IMG/VR virus record: IMGVR_UViG_3300028883_000009
Coordinates: 1 to 59,807 of that record
Source: a virus
Length of the DNA stretch: 59,807 nt
Strand: one strand, 5' to 3'
Below, one piece after another: positions 47,938 through 56,843 of the stretch. The notes under the pieces were generated by a model, which ran no database searches, was not told the DNA's origin, and saw only the letters and a list, made by a program, of their open reading frames with translations. The position numbers were made by a program, and so were the translations under genes. How positions within the stretch are numbered: the first letter of the stretch is position 1; each line of letters opens with the position of its first letter.

Positions 47938-48654
47938 TTAGTGCCTGAAAATCATGTGTAATATGTTAAAAACAACCGATGCGTTATCGCTTGAATCGTC
48001 ATGGTCACGGTAAACGCACCACATAACCTCATCACCGTAACTGAACGTGTCAGTCGGCATTTCAAGGGTGACGACACTCGTTGCCGATATGGGATTACCG
48101 CTTGAATAGGCAGTCCACCCTGTTAAATCCGTTGTCGTGCTGATAGTCGTACTTGCAGCATCTGCGTCCATTATAAACGCTTCCATCACAACATTATCCG
48201 TGCAGGTAGATTCGATAAACCCCGCCATATCGAGATAAAACTTCCTGTTCGGGTCGTACCAGTAAGGAATTTTGTACTTGAAATTAACGGCATCTGTCGT
48301 TGCGTAATTGAACTGCATCGCCCACACCCCGTTTGTGTCACCACCAAAAAACGTGCGGGTTGGTGTGTTTGTATCGGCGTTCCCCACCGTCCACAGGTTT
48401 TCATGTATCGGACACCACGAACAGTCAGTGTCAAAGGTCGGGCTTACCTGATTCGTCCCGTCCCATCCGCTAACCGTTACGCTTCCCTTTGTGTAAGAAA
48501 TGAAATCAGCAAAAACGTCAGACAGGTAGATGTAATTGCCCTTCATCTTGTCAACGTTCTTAGACCACGCAGTACCGTCTTTAGGATAGCCGTCAGTCCA
48601 CCGAGCACCGACAAGACAGAGAAAACAACATATAAGAAGTAAAATCTTTTTCAT
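47938..48654 (-). CDS. Exported structural-type protein A
   Basis: A 238-residue product. Residues 1-17 (MKKILLLICCFLCLVGA) are a signal peptide. The mature part is beta-rich with a CSWCPIHENLW motif and FGGDTNGVWA. It is clearly paralogous to the protein at 49427-50146 (shared W-DG-P start, D-N-I-L-D-F, C-x2-C, FFG-DTNG, AVNF, DNAS-F). Both flank a LamG-like gene in a tail gene cluster. Possibly receptor-binding or surface-displayed. Confidence 0.65.
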   Translation of the reverse strand: MKKILLLICCFLCLVGARWTDGYPKDGTAWSKNVDKMKGNYIYLSDVFADFISYTKGSVTVSGWDGTNQVSPTFDTDCSWCPIHENLWTVGNADTNTPTRTFFGGDTNGVWAMQFNYATTDAVNFKYKIPYWYDPNRKFYLDMAGFIESTCTDNVVMEAFIMDADAASTTISTTTDLTGWTAYSSGNPISATSVVTLEMPTDTFSYGDEVMWCVYRDHDDSSDNASVVFNILHMIFRH

Positions 48655-49430
48655 TCAAGATTACCGAGATAAACCTGATAAATGTCATCTGCCGATAATG
48701 CGCTTAACCAGTAACATGCGTCATCCACATACCCTGAGAAATATGACTTTGCGTTCCAACTACTCCTGTCTGCCCCTATGTCGAAATCATCACCAATCGT
48801 ACCGTTCCATGTTGCGTCATCTGCCGTGGCTGTTGTTGCAACGGCAACCCCGTCTACATACAGGGCCGTGCTGTCCAAATCCTTCGGGTTCACGTCCGGC
48901 GAACTTGGAAGTGATGTTTCATAAGACACCGCAACGTGATGCCATGCACCGTCCCTTATGTCGGTTTCCGTAGCGTCAAGTTGCAGATATTTCCCCGCAG
49001 TCGGTTCACCAAAGAGAAACCCTAAGTACCCGCTTGCGCTGAAATAGAACTTCCAGCAGTCACCACCGATATTTTCTGTTCGCCCTGCAATTATGCCGTC
49101 TGTCGCAACGCTTGTCTTAACCCACGCTGTAAATGTCATACTGCCGTCACTTGCCGAGAAATTCATTGAACTGGGGTTTGATGCGTACAGGTAATTAGGA
49201 GAACCACCCAGTTGTACGCTTGTCCCGAATTGCCCCGACTTGTTGAACGTAGCAGACCCGCTAACCGACAAATTCACACTCCCCCAACTGTCTGTTGCCG
49301 GGGCAGAGGAATCGTCCATCTTCCACCGTGCGACACCAGACGAAACGGTTGTCCCTGTATACAGAACCGTGGCCCCCGCAAAGTCTGCAAACAAAAAAAT
49401 CAACAGTGCTGTTAAACAAATCTTCTTCAT
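48651..49430 (-). CDS. Exported LamG-like (concanavalin-type) protein
   Basis: A 259-residue product. Residues 1-20 (MKKICLTALLIFLFADFAGA) form a signal peptide. The rest is a lectin-type beta-sandwich: VARWKMDDSSAPATDSWGSV, SMTFTAWVKTSVATDGIIAG, DGAWHHVAVSYETS, YVDGVAVATTATADDATW and DFDIGADRSSW. LamG/concanavalin domains bind glycans, so it is a candidate receptor-binding protein. A signal peptide is unusual for one. Confidence 0.75.
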   Translation of the reverse strand: MKKICLTALLIFLFADFAGATVLYTGTTVSSGVARWKMDDSSAPATDSWGSVNLSVSGSATFNKSGQFGTSVQLGGSPNYLYASNPSSMNFSASDGSMTFTAWVKTSVATDGIIAGRTENIGGDCWKFYFSASGYLGFLFGEPTAGKYLQLDATETDIRDGAWHHVAVSYETSLPSSPDVNPKDLDSTALYVDGVAVATTATADDATWNGTIGDDFDIGADRSSWNAKSYFSGYVDDACYWLSALSADDIYQVYLGNLE

Positions 49431-50146
49431 TGCGTCTGATCCAGTAAATAGTCAAGCACACAGAACCGAATTGATGCGTTATCGGTCGAATCATCGGGAA
49501 CCCGGTACACACTCCACGATACCCAGTCGTCATCTGCAAAGGTAGCGGTTGGAACAAGGATGTTCACATTGCTTGTATACGTTACGGGGTTCTGTGATGC
49601 ACTTGCCGTAAAACCCGAAAGTGCCTGCGTGGTCGTTACCGTTGCCGAATTACCGGAAGATGTAACAGCGGTAAACCCCATAACCGCCCTGTCGGTTGAC
49701 GTTGTAGTGATGAAAGAGACAAGGGTAAGCGTAATGCTTGATGTAACGTCAAAAGCGGAATCAACATGATGCACGAAATTAACCGCCTGCTGCGTGGTCG
49801 GACTAAAAGACCACCCTCTCGCCCCGTTTGTATCTGCCCCGAAAAACTGCCACACCGCCCCGTTTGTGCTTGCCGCATCCACGTCTTGAATATGAAGCGG
49901 GATAGCACAAGACGTGCAATCGTTGAAATATGCGTTTGAATAGTCGGTATCGTCCCACCCGCTTGCTTTCGTCCCGCTATAATCGTGGGCAATGAGGGAA
50001 TAGAACAGGTCGTGCAGAAAAATAAAATTGTCCTGGGAATCGTCTATTACCTCATCCTGCGAATCGGTCTTTTCCGGTTTGCCGTCTTGCCATGTCGCAG
50101 CAAAAAGAAAAATACAGCTTATAAATAATATCAGTAACTTTTTCAA
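49427..50146 (-). CDS. Exported structural-type protein B
   Basis: A 239-residue product. Residues 1-17 (MKKLLILFISCIFLFAA) are a signal peptide. Paralogue of the protein at 47938-48654 (DCTSCAIPLHI, FFGADTNGARGW, SVYRVPDDSTDNASI). ATGA-coupled to both neighbours. Role unknown; possible adhesin or decoration. Confidence 0.65.
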   Translation of the reverse strand: MKKLLILFISCIFLFAATWQDGKPEKTDSQDEVIDDSQDNFIFLHDLFYSLIAHDYSGTKASGWDDTDYSNAYFNDCTSCAIPLHIQDVDAASTNGAVWQFFGADTNGARGWSFSPTTQQAVNFVHHVDSAFDVTSSITLTLVSFITTTSTDRAVMGFTAVTSSGNSATVTTTQALSGFTASASQNPVTYTSNVNILVPTATFADDDWVSWSVYRVPDDSTDNASIRFCVLDYLLDQTQ

Positions 50147-50442
50147 CCCTCTCCCCCTTCGCCTGCGGCAAGAAAGTACGTTGTTATCGCCGTTGCCGCT
50201 GCCGGTTGTGCGCCGTCACTTATCTTCACGGCTTTTACCTTGAAATCGTCCCTGTCGTATCGCAAAAGGTGTGTTCCGTCCGACTCTATCTCCACCCAGT
50301 AAAGTTCTTTGAATTTCCTTTCAAGTTCCCGAAACTCGTCACCATCTGTCGTGTAGGCAATGGTAAGCGTACCGGCGATGAACCCCATGTTGCGGGTCGC
50401 TTTTTCCGCTTTCTCGGTCTTGAACTTTACCAAAAGTGACAT
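50143..50442 (-). CDS. Small beta-rich tail protein
   Basis: A 99-residue product (MSLLVKFKTEKAEKATRNMG) that is beta-rich with a polar body and a Gly-rich end (FLAAGEGGEG). It lies between adaptor-type genes and the exported proteins. Possibly a head-tail or tail component. Confidence 0.5.
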   Translation of the reverse strand: MSLLVKFKTEKAEKATRNMGFIAGTLTIAYTTDGDEFRELERKFKELYWVEIESDGTHLLRYDRDDFKVKAVKISDGAQPAAATAITTYFLAAGEGGEG

Positions 50443-50443
50443 A

Positions 50444-51079
50444 TCAACCCTGCGGTAGCGGGTGCCGTGATGTCCACGACTCCCCGGTAAACGGCATGTT
50501 TTCTTCCATTTCCTTCATCGCCTGCCAGAATTTACCGTATGCCTGCTCTGCTTTTGCCGGTTCCTCAACATATTGCCAGAACTTGTAAACCGCCCCGGTG
50601 ATGATGGGGTCGTCCCGCCATGCGATAGAAATCTCGGAATGGGTGCTGCCTGAAATGTCTGACAACTGCTTGTAAAAACCATACGTCACGGCATAGGCAT
50701 CATCTGCCGTGGGATACCCGATATACACTCTCGGCAGACCACCAGACACACCGGCAAGGCAGTAGTATTTCGGCACCCCGGTCGTAGACGGCGGGTTTAG
50801 GACAATATCTTCTGATATGCCGGGGATAAGCTCGTACACGGTTGACCCGTCATTTATATAGAACTTGTGTGGGTGTAGAAAATCGGTGTCCAGGGAGTAG
50901 ACTTTCGTCCCGGCAACCGTGTTAAAACCCGTTCCTTCATCGAAAAGGAAATCCCACTTGACGGAATTAATCTCTACCTGCGCCCAGTTAATCGCCCGTG
51001 ACTTTCTGGTTGAATATGCGCTGCCACCGATGCCGGTAAATTCTTCCAGCATAGTTTCAAGTACAGTAAAACTACTCAT
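50444..51079 (-). CDS. Head-tail adaptor-type protein
   Basis: A 211-residue product. It has a helix (RKSRAINWAQVEINSVKWDF), a beta core (KFYINDGSTVYELIPGISED) and a helical end (KAEQAYGKFWQAMKEMEENM). Size and place fit adaptor/gp4-like proteins found after the coat in podoviruses. It overlaps the next gene upstream by 8 bases. Assignment from context. Confidence 0.55.
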   Translation of the reverse strand: MSSFTVLETMLEEFTGIGGSAYSTRKSRAINWAQVEINSVKWDFLFDEGTGFNTVAGTKVYSLDTDFLHPHKFYINDGSTVYELIPGISEDIVLNPPSTTGVPKYYCLAGVSGGLPRVYIGYPTADDAYAVTYGFYKQLSDISGSTHSEISIAWRDDPIITGAVYKFWQYVEEPAKAEQAYGKFWQAMKEMEENMPFTGESWTSRHPLPQG

Positions 51080-51995
51080 AATAATCGTTCACCACGTCAT
51101 TTGGTTCTATTGGTTCGTGGGCATACGGCCCGATAAACCGTGACAGTTCCCACAACGCCCGTTTAAATTCCTCGTTGTAAAACATGAAATTCGGTTTCTG
51201 CGGTTGTTTCATTTCCTTCAACCGCCATATCTCACGCAGACAGTAGCTTTTCAGAACAGGGACTTGGAGATGTGATTCAATGGCAGATGGTGTATCGCCA
51301 ACGCCAAGGTCGGCACTTGCAATCGGGTCTTTGAAATAGTGAAGATACAGCGTTTCCCGTGAAGTCGGGATGTTCAGGTAATAGAGATTACTTCCCACCA
51401 CGCAGCACCACCACACGGCACCAAGCTGGTCAAGACCCGAATCCTTTGTCAGAAGCACGTCAAGGCTTGGCAGTATCTTTATGCTCCTGTTGTTGGTATC
51501 AGAATGAACGGACAGCAGCTTTTTCTGGTAATCTGTCGGCATGGACGTGTAGGCAACGGGATTGGTTGAATCAGCCGCTATTGTGGCAACGTCTGAATCA
51601 CTGTCAACGGTCAGCGTTTCGGATTCAAATGTTCCGCTTTGCCCGGTGTGGTATATCGTACCGGCTGCGTCACCCCCGGCCCACGACCCCGAATCAAGCG
51701 TTACAGATGTAACTGTTGAAGTCGCTTCGCTTGTATTGCCCTCAATTTCATCGTCTGCTTCAATCTCTGTCGTACCACCGCTGGTGAAAGCAAGTGTGTA
51801 AGACGCTGTGTAAACGCTTGTCCGTGTTTCAAGTGACGGCAGGCATATTTCCGGTATTTCGGGATATTCGGGGAACATCCCGGCTGCCACGGTCTGGTAG
51901 CCACGGTTTATAAGACGGTGAATCCTGCCCGGCCCCCAATCGTGAAAATCAGCCTCGTCTTTTATTTCCTGAGTAATAGTTTCAATAGTCGGCAT
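51072..51995 (-). CDS. Adaptor/tail protein with inserted beta domain
   Basis: A 307-residue product from the ATG at 51995 (GGGGTGG upstream). Residues 1-50 (PTIETITQEIKDEADFHDWG, then RGYQTVAAGMFPEYPE) look like a gp4-type adaptor. Residues about 65-140 (LAFTSGGTTEIEADDEIEG, then WAGGDAAGTIYH and QSGTFESETL) are the domain found again in the 586-residue tail protein. The end is helical (YCLREIWRLKEMKQPQKPNF). Confidence 0.6.
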   Translation of the reverse strand: MPTIETITQEIKDEADFHDWGPGRIHRLINRGYQTVAAGMFPEYPEIPEICLPSLETRTSVYTASYTLAFTSGGTTEIEADDEIEGNTSEATSTVTSVTLDSGSWAGGDAAGTIYHTGQSGTFESETLTVDSDSDVATIAADSTNPVAYTSMPTDYQKKLLSVHSDTNNRSIKILPSLDVLLTKDSGLDQLGAVWWCCVVGSNLYYLNIPTSRETLYLHYFKDPIASADLGVGDTPSAIESHLQVPVLKSYCLREIWRLKEMKQPQKPNFMFYNEEFKRALWELSRFIGPYAHEPIEPNDVVNDYYE

Positions 51996-52044
51996 ATGCC
52001 ACCCCAAAAAGTAGGGGGCGGGTGTGACCCCACCCCCAAACAGG

Positions 52045-53259
52045 TTATCTACCGATTATGGTCGCTTTTACCGTGAGAGTGGAAAGGTCGGTTCCGTATG
52101 CAACGTCAATGGGAACGCACTCAATTTCAGACGGATGTGCGTCTATCCACGCCGGGAACATGTCATCGTCCGTATCGGCTTGCAGCGTCATAATAGGTGC
52201 AGCACCAACGGTACACCCTTTGTAAAACGGGTGTGTCGTCCAGTGTGCTTCAGTAGCTGCCAGAGTATCGGCAACGGCAATCAGGTAGGCTTTCTTGTCG
52301 CTCGTTTCCATCGGCATCTGTCCACAATGACCGTACAGGTTCGGTATTCCAGTAAACGTATGGGTGTCGGAAGAATCGGTTATCTCGGCATTGGTGAACC
52401 GCTCATGCAAGAATGTTCCGGTGCCGGGGTCTTTGATGTAGACGTACCGTACAATATCGCCAGAGGTGTCAACGGCATCGGCAGCAAGAGTGTTAACCTC
52501 TGCGTATGTGCTTCCCTTCTGAAAGTCAATTTCTGTTTCAAGGGTAGCTGCGGGAGCACCACCGTCTTTCAACAGTTCGGGAACCTTGATAGTCCCCGCA
52601 TCGCCGCCGTCTGACCATGTAATGCTAGTCATAGCGACAATGTCTGTACCAAGTTTAACCACATCAGGGGTGCCTGCGGTAAAGGTCAGGCCGTCACCGT
52701 AGGTTTCGGCACCACTTGTCATCTTCGCCATGCTCATGTTGTCGGTTACGTCTTTCCACGCCTGCGTTGCGTAACTTACCCAACAGTGAGTGATGGCATC
52801 GGTTGCGTTAAAGGTAAGTGTTGTCGCCTGTCCTTTTGTGTGAACGCCTGTGGTGTCGTCATACCCCAAATCAACGGCAACTTGGCCCTGGGCCGGGGAT
52901 ACGCCACCGGCAATGGGGATTGTAAGGACATAGGCAGAGGCAGAATGTGCGGCAACATAGTCGATATGTGCGGCGGGCCATTTCAGGTAGCCGACATTGC
53001 TTGATACCGTTACATATTCCTCAAACACAACAGGAGGGGCCGGTGCGAAAACCTTGATTTTCTCGTTGGTGTGGTCGTAGTCGAATACATATCCGTCTTT
53101 GCCTTCGATGATTACACGGTCAATTTTGCTCAACCGCACGTCACCGGCTACAAACGACTCACCACCTGTGATATAAGAGGAATCAAACGTAACGTCACAC
53201 ATCTGCATACGTTTACTTCCAATATTGGAATTTGTAAGATTACTGATTGTTAAAGCCAT
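52045..53259 (-). CDS. Virion structural protein, decoration-type
   Basis: A 404-residue beta-rich product. MALTISNLTNSNIGSKRMQM and FDSSYITGGESFVAGDVRLS match a structural protein that commonly follows the coat gene in phages. The rest contains Ala/Thr-rich beta repeats. Likely a head decoration or a large tail component. Confidence 0.65.
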   Translation of the reverse strand: MALTISNLTNSNIGSKRMQMCDVTFDSSYITGGESFVAGDVRLSKIDRVIIEGKDGYVFDYDHTNEKIKVFAPAPPVVFEEYVTVSSNVGYLKWPAAHIDYVAAHSASAYVLTIPIAGGVSPAQGQVAVDLGYDDTTGVHTKGQATTLTFNATDAITHCWVSYATQAWKDVTDNMSMAKMTSGAETYGDGLTFTAGTPDVVKLGTDIVAMTSITWSDGGDAGTIKVPELLKDGGAPAATLETEIDFQKGSTYAEVNTLAADAVDTSGDIVRYVYIKDPGTGTFLHERFTNAEITDSSDTHTFTGIPNLYGHCGQMPMETSDKKAYLIAVADTLAATEAHWTTHPFYKGCTVGAAPIMTLQADTDDDMFPAWIDAHPSEIECVPIDVAYGTDLSTLTVKATIIGR

Positions 53260-53323
53260 TTGTTAATTCCCTTCATTATGGTGGTATAGGAGGGGGTGCC
53301 GAAACACCCCCCCCCGGTTTACG

Positions 53324-54079
53324 TCAGTCAATGGTTAGAAATATAGGGCAGTATTCGGTCTGCACCCATACCCGTGAGTAAACAACACCGACCCAGGGTA
53401 CATCAATGTCAAGGGTGCTATTGATTGCCCTGACCGAACCGGCTGTTTGATCAGCGCATACCATACTACCAACTACAGCACTATCGCCGTTTGCGCCGAC
53501 AAGCACGTTGGCAACACCACCCGTCTGCGCCCAATAGTAGTAATCACCAGTTACAGCAACAAGCGGGATACCGGCAGGTACAGCTTCCTCAGTCGCACTT
53601 TCGGTTACTCCACTAAACCCGCCCGGAGGGGGGATAATAGAGATTTCGGAAGACGTAGTAAGGGCAACCTGGATGCCCTCTGCCAGCGTAATGGTAATGC
53701 TGGTTGATGCGGCTTTAACTTCAGTTGAGTTGTCAATCGGGTAGGAATATCCCTGCCCGGTTCCATCGTTCACCATAAAGAACCCGCCACGGAAAGCATC
53801 TTCATCACACGCATTGTCGCCACTTGCCGCAATGGTCTGGGTGATTTCCTTCGTGCCGATTGCGGCTGCCGTGGTGAGGGCAATGTTCAGAAACCCCGCT
53901 GCCGGAACGGTTGCAAGACCCAACTTACCGGCTGAAAGGGCAGAACTCCCTGCCTGGCAATACCGGAATTTCCGGCCAAAATTGTCGATACGCAGAGTGC
54001 CGAGTTGTTCCTTCGCCGTGGAGGAAATCTCGTAAAGGCCCTGCGACCAACCGCTTTTTTTCATATCAGATAAAGGCAT
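53324..54079 (-). CDS. Capsid decoration-type protein
   Basis: A 251-residue product (MPLSDMKKSGWSQGLYEISS). RIDNFGRKFRYCQAGSSALS and later Gly/Ala/Thr-rich strands (DYYYWAQTGGVANVLVGANG) are typical of decoration proteins located beside the coat gene. It lies 23 bp after the coat stop. Assignment from place and composition. Confidence 0.55.
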   Translation of the reverse strand: MPLSDMKKSGWSQGLYEISSTAKEQLGTLRIDNFGRKFRYCQAGSSALSAGKLGLATVPAAGFLNIALTTAAAIGTKEITQTIAASGDNACDEDAFRGGFFMVNDGTGQGYSYPIDNSTEVKAASTSITITLAEGIQVALTTSSEISIIPPPGGFSGVTESATEEAVPAGIPLVAVTGDYYYWAQTGGVANVLVGANGDSAVVGSMVCADQTAGSVRAINSTLDIDVPWVGVVYSRVWVQTEYCPIFLTID

Positions 54080-54102
54080 CTGTTATCTCCTTTGATTAAT
54101 GG

Positions 54103-55077
54103 TTATGAAAGGTTGCTGTGAGCGATGATTGACTTCCGGTTGCTCACGACCTGATTGCCGTCAAAGTAAATCTTCAGAGACTTGTCTTCAGGCGAATCAG
54201 GAATCACTTTCCATTTCGTGCGCATGAAAAGACCGTCCTCATGTACGGCAAAACCCCAGTAGTTTGTGTTGATGCCAAAGGCATAACCAGACGGGCAGTA
54301 GTCGTCTGCGACAACTTTCTTACCCTCGAAAATCAGCCCGGTGAAACCGGCATCTGCAACTTCAGTCGCTTCTTTGAACCGCTGCTGAACTTCGAGCAGG
54401 TCGGCAACTTCGTTCCAAAGCGTTTCAGTGGTTACGATAATGTCCGGTTTCCCACCTTTTCCGCTGCGAATCTTTGCGTTTGACGCAAGGGTTCTCAGCA
54501 CGGCGAGGGAAATTGACTCGCTTGTGGTTGTGGTCTTCCCTTCCCACGGTTTCGTACCGTCTGCGGCAACAAGGTCGTCCTCTGCGATGTTCCCGTATTT
54601 CTGTGAAGTGGTTTCGCTGCAACACGCCTGTAGACCGTCAAGGCGGTTGGAATTGCCGGTATAGGCATCGTACAGGGAAGAAGCAATCAGCTTGGTGATG
54701 GTTTTCTGAGCACCGGCAACACGCTGAGTGATCAGCTTAACCTCTGCGTAGTCACCGGAGTTCTTCAACTCGTCAATCCTGCGAATAGTGGCATTGCCGT
54801 AACAGTGCCGCCAGTTGAAGTACGCAGCGTTGACGGATTCCCGGTCATCACTGGAAATCGTGTCACCACGCACGTACCACCCGCTTACCTGCTCGTCATA
54901 TTCAAGCGGGATGCGGATTTTCTCGCCACCGTCAGGGCGTTCCCATATGCCCTTCTTCTGGTCGATGCCGTATGTCATAAGCCATGAATCATCAAAATAG
55001 ATGTCCACAGCCTTTCCACCGTCTGCCATAAAATAATCGTTCGTGACGGATTCTCTTTCTGCATATGTCAAACTCAT
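54103..55077 (-). CDS. Major capsid protein
   Basis: A 324-residue product between scaffold and decoration genes. Residues 45-75 (RPDGGEKIRIPLEYDEQVSG), 95-135 (RIDELKNSGDYAEVKLITQR), then a DIIVTTETLWNEV segment and FEGKKVVADDYCPSGYAFGI near 240-290 give the HK97-fold pattern (N-arm, long helix, A-domain with the 'I-T-G-L-F-GKKVVADD' segment). Start MSLTYAERESVTND. Confident by context and shape. Confidence 0.82.
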   Translation of the reverse strand: MSLTYAERESVTNDYFMADGGKAVDIYFDDSWLMTYGIDQKKGIWERPDGGEKIRIPLEYDEQVSGWYVRGDTISSDDRESVNAAYFNWRHCYGNATIRRIDELKNSGDYAEVKLITQRVAGAQKTITKLIASSLYDAYTGNSNRLDGLQACCSETTSQKYGNIAEDDLVAADGTKPWEGKTTTTSESISLAVLRTLASNAKIRSGKGGKPDIIVTTETLWNEVADLLEVQQRFKEATEVADAGFTGLIFEGKKVVADDYCPSGYAFGINTNYWGFAVHEDGLFMRTKWKVIPDSPEDKSLKIYFDGNQVVSNRKSIIAHSNLS

Positions 55078-55101
55078 GCGTTTATCCTCCTATCGGGAAG
55101 C

Positions 55102-56133
55102 CTATCCTGAACCCTTGCGCTTGCTTAAAAGCCTTTGATAAAGTGTCCTGTCACGGCCCCCGGTTGTTTTAGTGTCTTTCAGTTCATTGTCGTCATTGCC
55201 GCTTCTGCGGGCGGGAGATGCCTTGGTCGATTTCAAACTCTTTTTCGCCCTGAAATTTTCCTCCGCTTTCTGCCGACCCTTTTCTTCTGCGTTTTTCACT
55301 TCCTTTTCCAGTTTCGATTCTAGGTCTTTGATTTTCTTTTCAAGACTTGCTTTCGCTTCCGCTTCCTTCTTCTCGCCTGTGAGCAGTTTGTGTGCTGAAA
55401 TGAGGTTAAGGCCCATGTGCCTGTTGGCGTTGATGAACTTTTGCAGTTCACCCTTCTCGTACAGGGGAACAAAGTCATCATTGCCTTTGGCGTAGTCGCT
55501 GAGAATTTGCTTCGTCTGCTGCTTGCGTTCCTTTTCCGAAAAGTTCTTGTTGATCTCGCCTGAGATTTCGTGATGAATCTGCTGTGCAAGGTTCTGTAAA
55601 AACGCTTTCGGACTCTCATTCATCATGTCAACAAGTTCACCGTCTTCCATGTCCATGAGATTTGAGTAGGTCGGCCCGGTGTCCTGCCGCCGCTGTACGG
55701 GTCGTTGAACGCTTTGTTTCAGCGTGTCGATTTCCCGTTTCAGGTTGGCAAACTCTCTTTCAGCTTTCTCAGCCCTCTCCTTTGCCTCGTTTTTCTGCGC
55801 TATGACCTCTTTGAATCTCGGATGCTGGTCAAGTCGCTTTTCTTCCTGCTCACCTTCTGCGTCACCTGCCGGTTCGGTATCTTCTTCACCCTCGCCGTCT
55901 TTTTCGGTGTCGCCTTCGGCTCCCTCGTCATCGTCTGCATCCTCCTTGATGGTGGGAACCGTACCCTCTTGCGTTTCATCCTCTTTTTCGATGGTTTTCG
56001 CCCCATCGGTGGCGGGTTTGGATGTATCGCCTTTTTCGGGTGCGTCTGTTTCTGTGGCTGACGAATCCACAGGGGTCGATGCTATTTCACCCGGTACTGT
56101 GGGCATTAAGCCCTCATTAGCGTCATTTGGCAT
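55102..56133 (-). CDS. Scaffold protein
   Basis: A 343-residue product, strongly charged. Residues 35-115 are acidic (EDETQEGTVPTIKEDADDDE), then a long coiled coil (KERAEKAEREFANLKREIDT), ending in a basic domain (KSLKSTKASPARRSGNDDNE). Acidic coiled-coil protein with a basic C-terminus, directly upstream of the coat gene, is the usual make-up of scaffolds, whose basic end binds coat. Confidence 0.8.
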   Translation of the reverse strand: MPNDANEGLMPTVPGEIASTPVDSSATETDAPEKGDTSKPATDGAKTIEKEDETQEGTVPTIKEDADDDEGAEGDTEKDGEGEEDTEPAGDAEGEQEEKRLDQHPRFKEVIAQKNEAKERAEKAEREFANLKREIDTLKQSVQRPVQRRQDTGPTYSNLMDMEDGELVDMMNESPKAFLQNLAQQIHHEISGEINKNFSEKERKQQTKQILSDYAKGNDDFVPLYEKGELQKFINANRHMGLNLISAHKLLTGEKKEAEAKASLEKKIKDLESKLEKEVKNAEEKGRQKAEENFRAKKSLKSTKASPARRSGNDDNELKDTKTTGGRDRTLYQRLLSKRKGSG

Positions 56134-56188
56134 GTTGAACTCCTTTGATTAATTTGGATTTATGGCTGTTTAGCGTCTTGCCTTAGAC

Positions 56189-56225
56189 GAAAAAAACCCA
56201 CCTTGAATAATTCCAAAGTGGGTTT
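56189..56225 (-). terminator. Terminator between portal-side genes and scaffold
   Basis: AAACCCAC (minus) pairs with GTGGGTTT, then a run of T (plus 56189-56196). It lies 56 bp before the scaffold ATG. Some read-through, or a nearby promoter I did not find, is needed to express the capsid genes. Confidence 0.75.
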
Positions 56226-56275
56226 GTATTACCGTGTTTGGTGGAGATTATTTAATTGTCAAAGAACGGGTGTTA

Positions 56276-56437
56276 CTATTTCTTTGTCAAAATATTTATG
56301 AGCAATTTTTTCAATTCTTCAGCTTGTAGGTCTTCTATCTTTTTCCTTAAACACCTTGTACATATAATTTCTTCAGGCATCATAACATTGTCACACTCGC
56401 TGCAATAAATCTGTATGTCTGTTTTTACGCCAACCAT
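56276..56437 (-). CDS. Small zinc-ribbon protein
   Basis: A 53-residue product (MVGVKTDIQIYCSECDNVMM) with YCSEC and ICTRC, two Cys pairs, then a helix. GGGAG precedes the ATG, which overlaps the preceding stop. It is below common size cut-offs. Function unknown. Confidence 0.6.
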   Translation of the reverse strand: MVGVKTDIQIYCSECDNVMMPEEIICTRCLRKKIEDLQAEELKKLLINILTKK

Positions 56438-56649
56438 GTTCTCCCCATTGGGTTCATAAGACAGTATTTCCCCTGTCGGTTAAAGAAAAACACTTCTCCA
56501 TCTTTTACTGTTACGAAAACCCCCTGTGGTACACCCAAAACCCTGTCAACGTCCTTGTTTAGTTTTCTTCCGTAATAACACCTAGCAGGGTCACGACCCT
56601 TGAAAAGATCATCAAAACTCCGATCTATTTCGTCACCAGTGAGTGACAT
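56425..56649 (-). CDS. Hypothetical protein
   Basis: A 74-residue product (MSLTGDEIDRSFDDLFKGRD). Probably beta-rich at the end (VFVTVKDGEVFFFNRQGKYC). Function unknown. Confidence 0.55.
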   Translation of the reverse strand: MSLTGDEIDRSFDDLFKGRDPARCYYGRKLNKDVDRVLGVPQGVFVTVKDGEVFFFNRQGKYCLMNPMGRTWLA

Positions 56650-56651
56650 GC

Positions 56652-56843
56652 TTACCTCTCACAAAAATTACATATATATCTGTCGCTGTTCGCTATCTTC
56701 TTCAATGTCACGCCCCTGTACCCTGTCGGGACACCGCACCGGGAACAGCAAACAACGCCACCTTTAAGGTAGTCCTTTATCTTTGCCTTTACACTGTTTC
56801 GCAGGTCTTTGCGGATTTTGAAGATGTCAACGTTTGGGGTCAT
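56652..56843 (-). CDS. Zinc-ribbon protein
   Basis: A 63-residue product (MTPNVDIFKIRKDLRNSVKA) with VVCCSRCGVPTG and a C-terminal YICNFCER. ATGA-coupled to its upstream neighbour. Function unknown. Confidence 0.6.
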   Translation of the reverse strand: MTPNVDIFKIRKDLRNSVKAKIKDYLKGGVVCCSRCGVPTGYRGVTLKKIANSDRYICNFCER

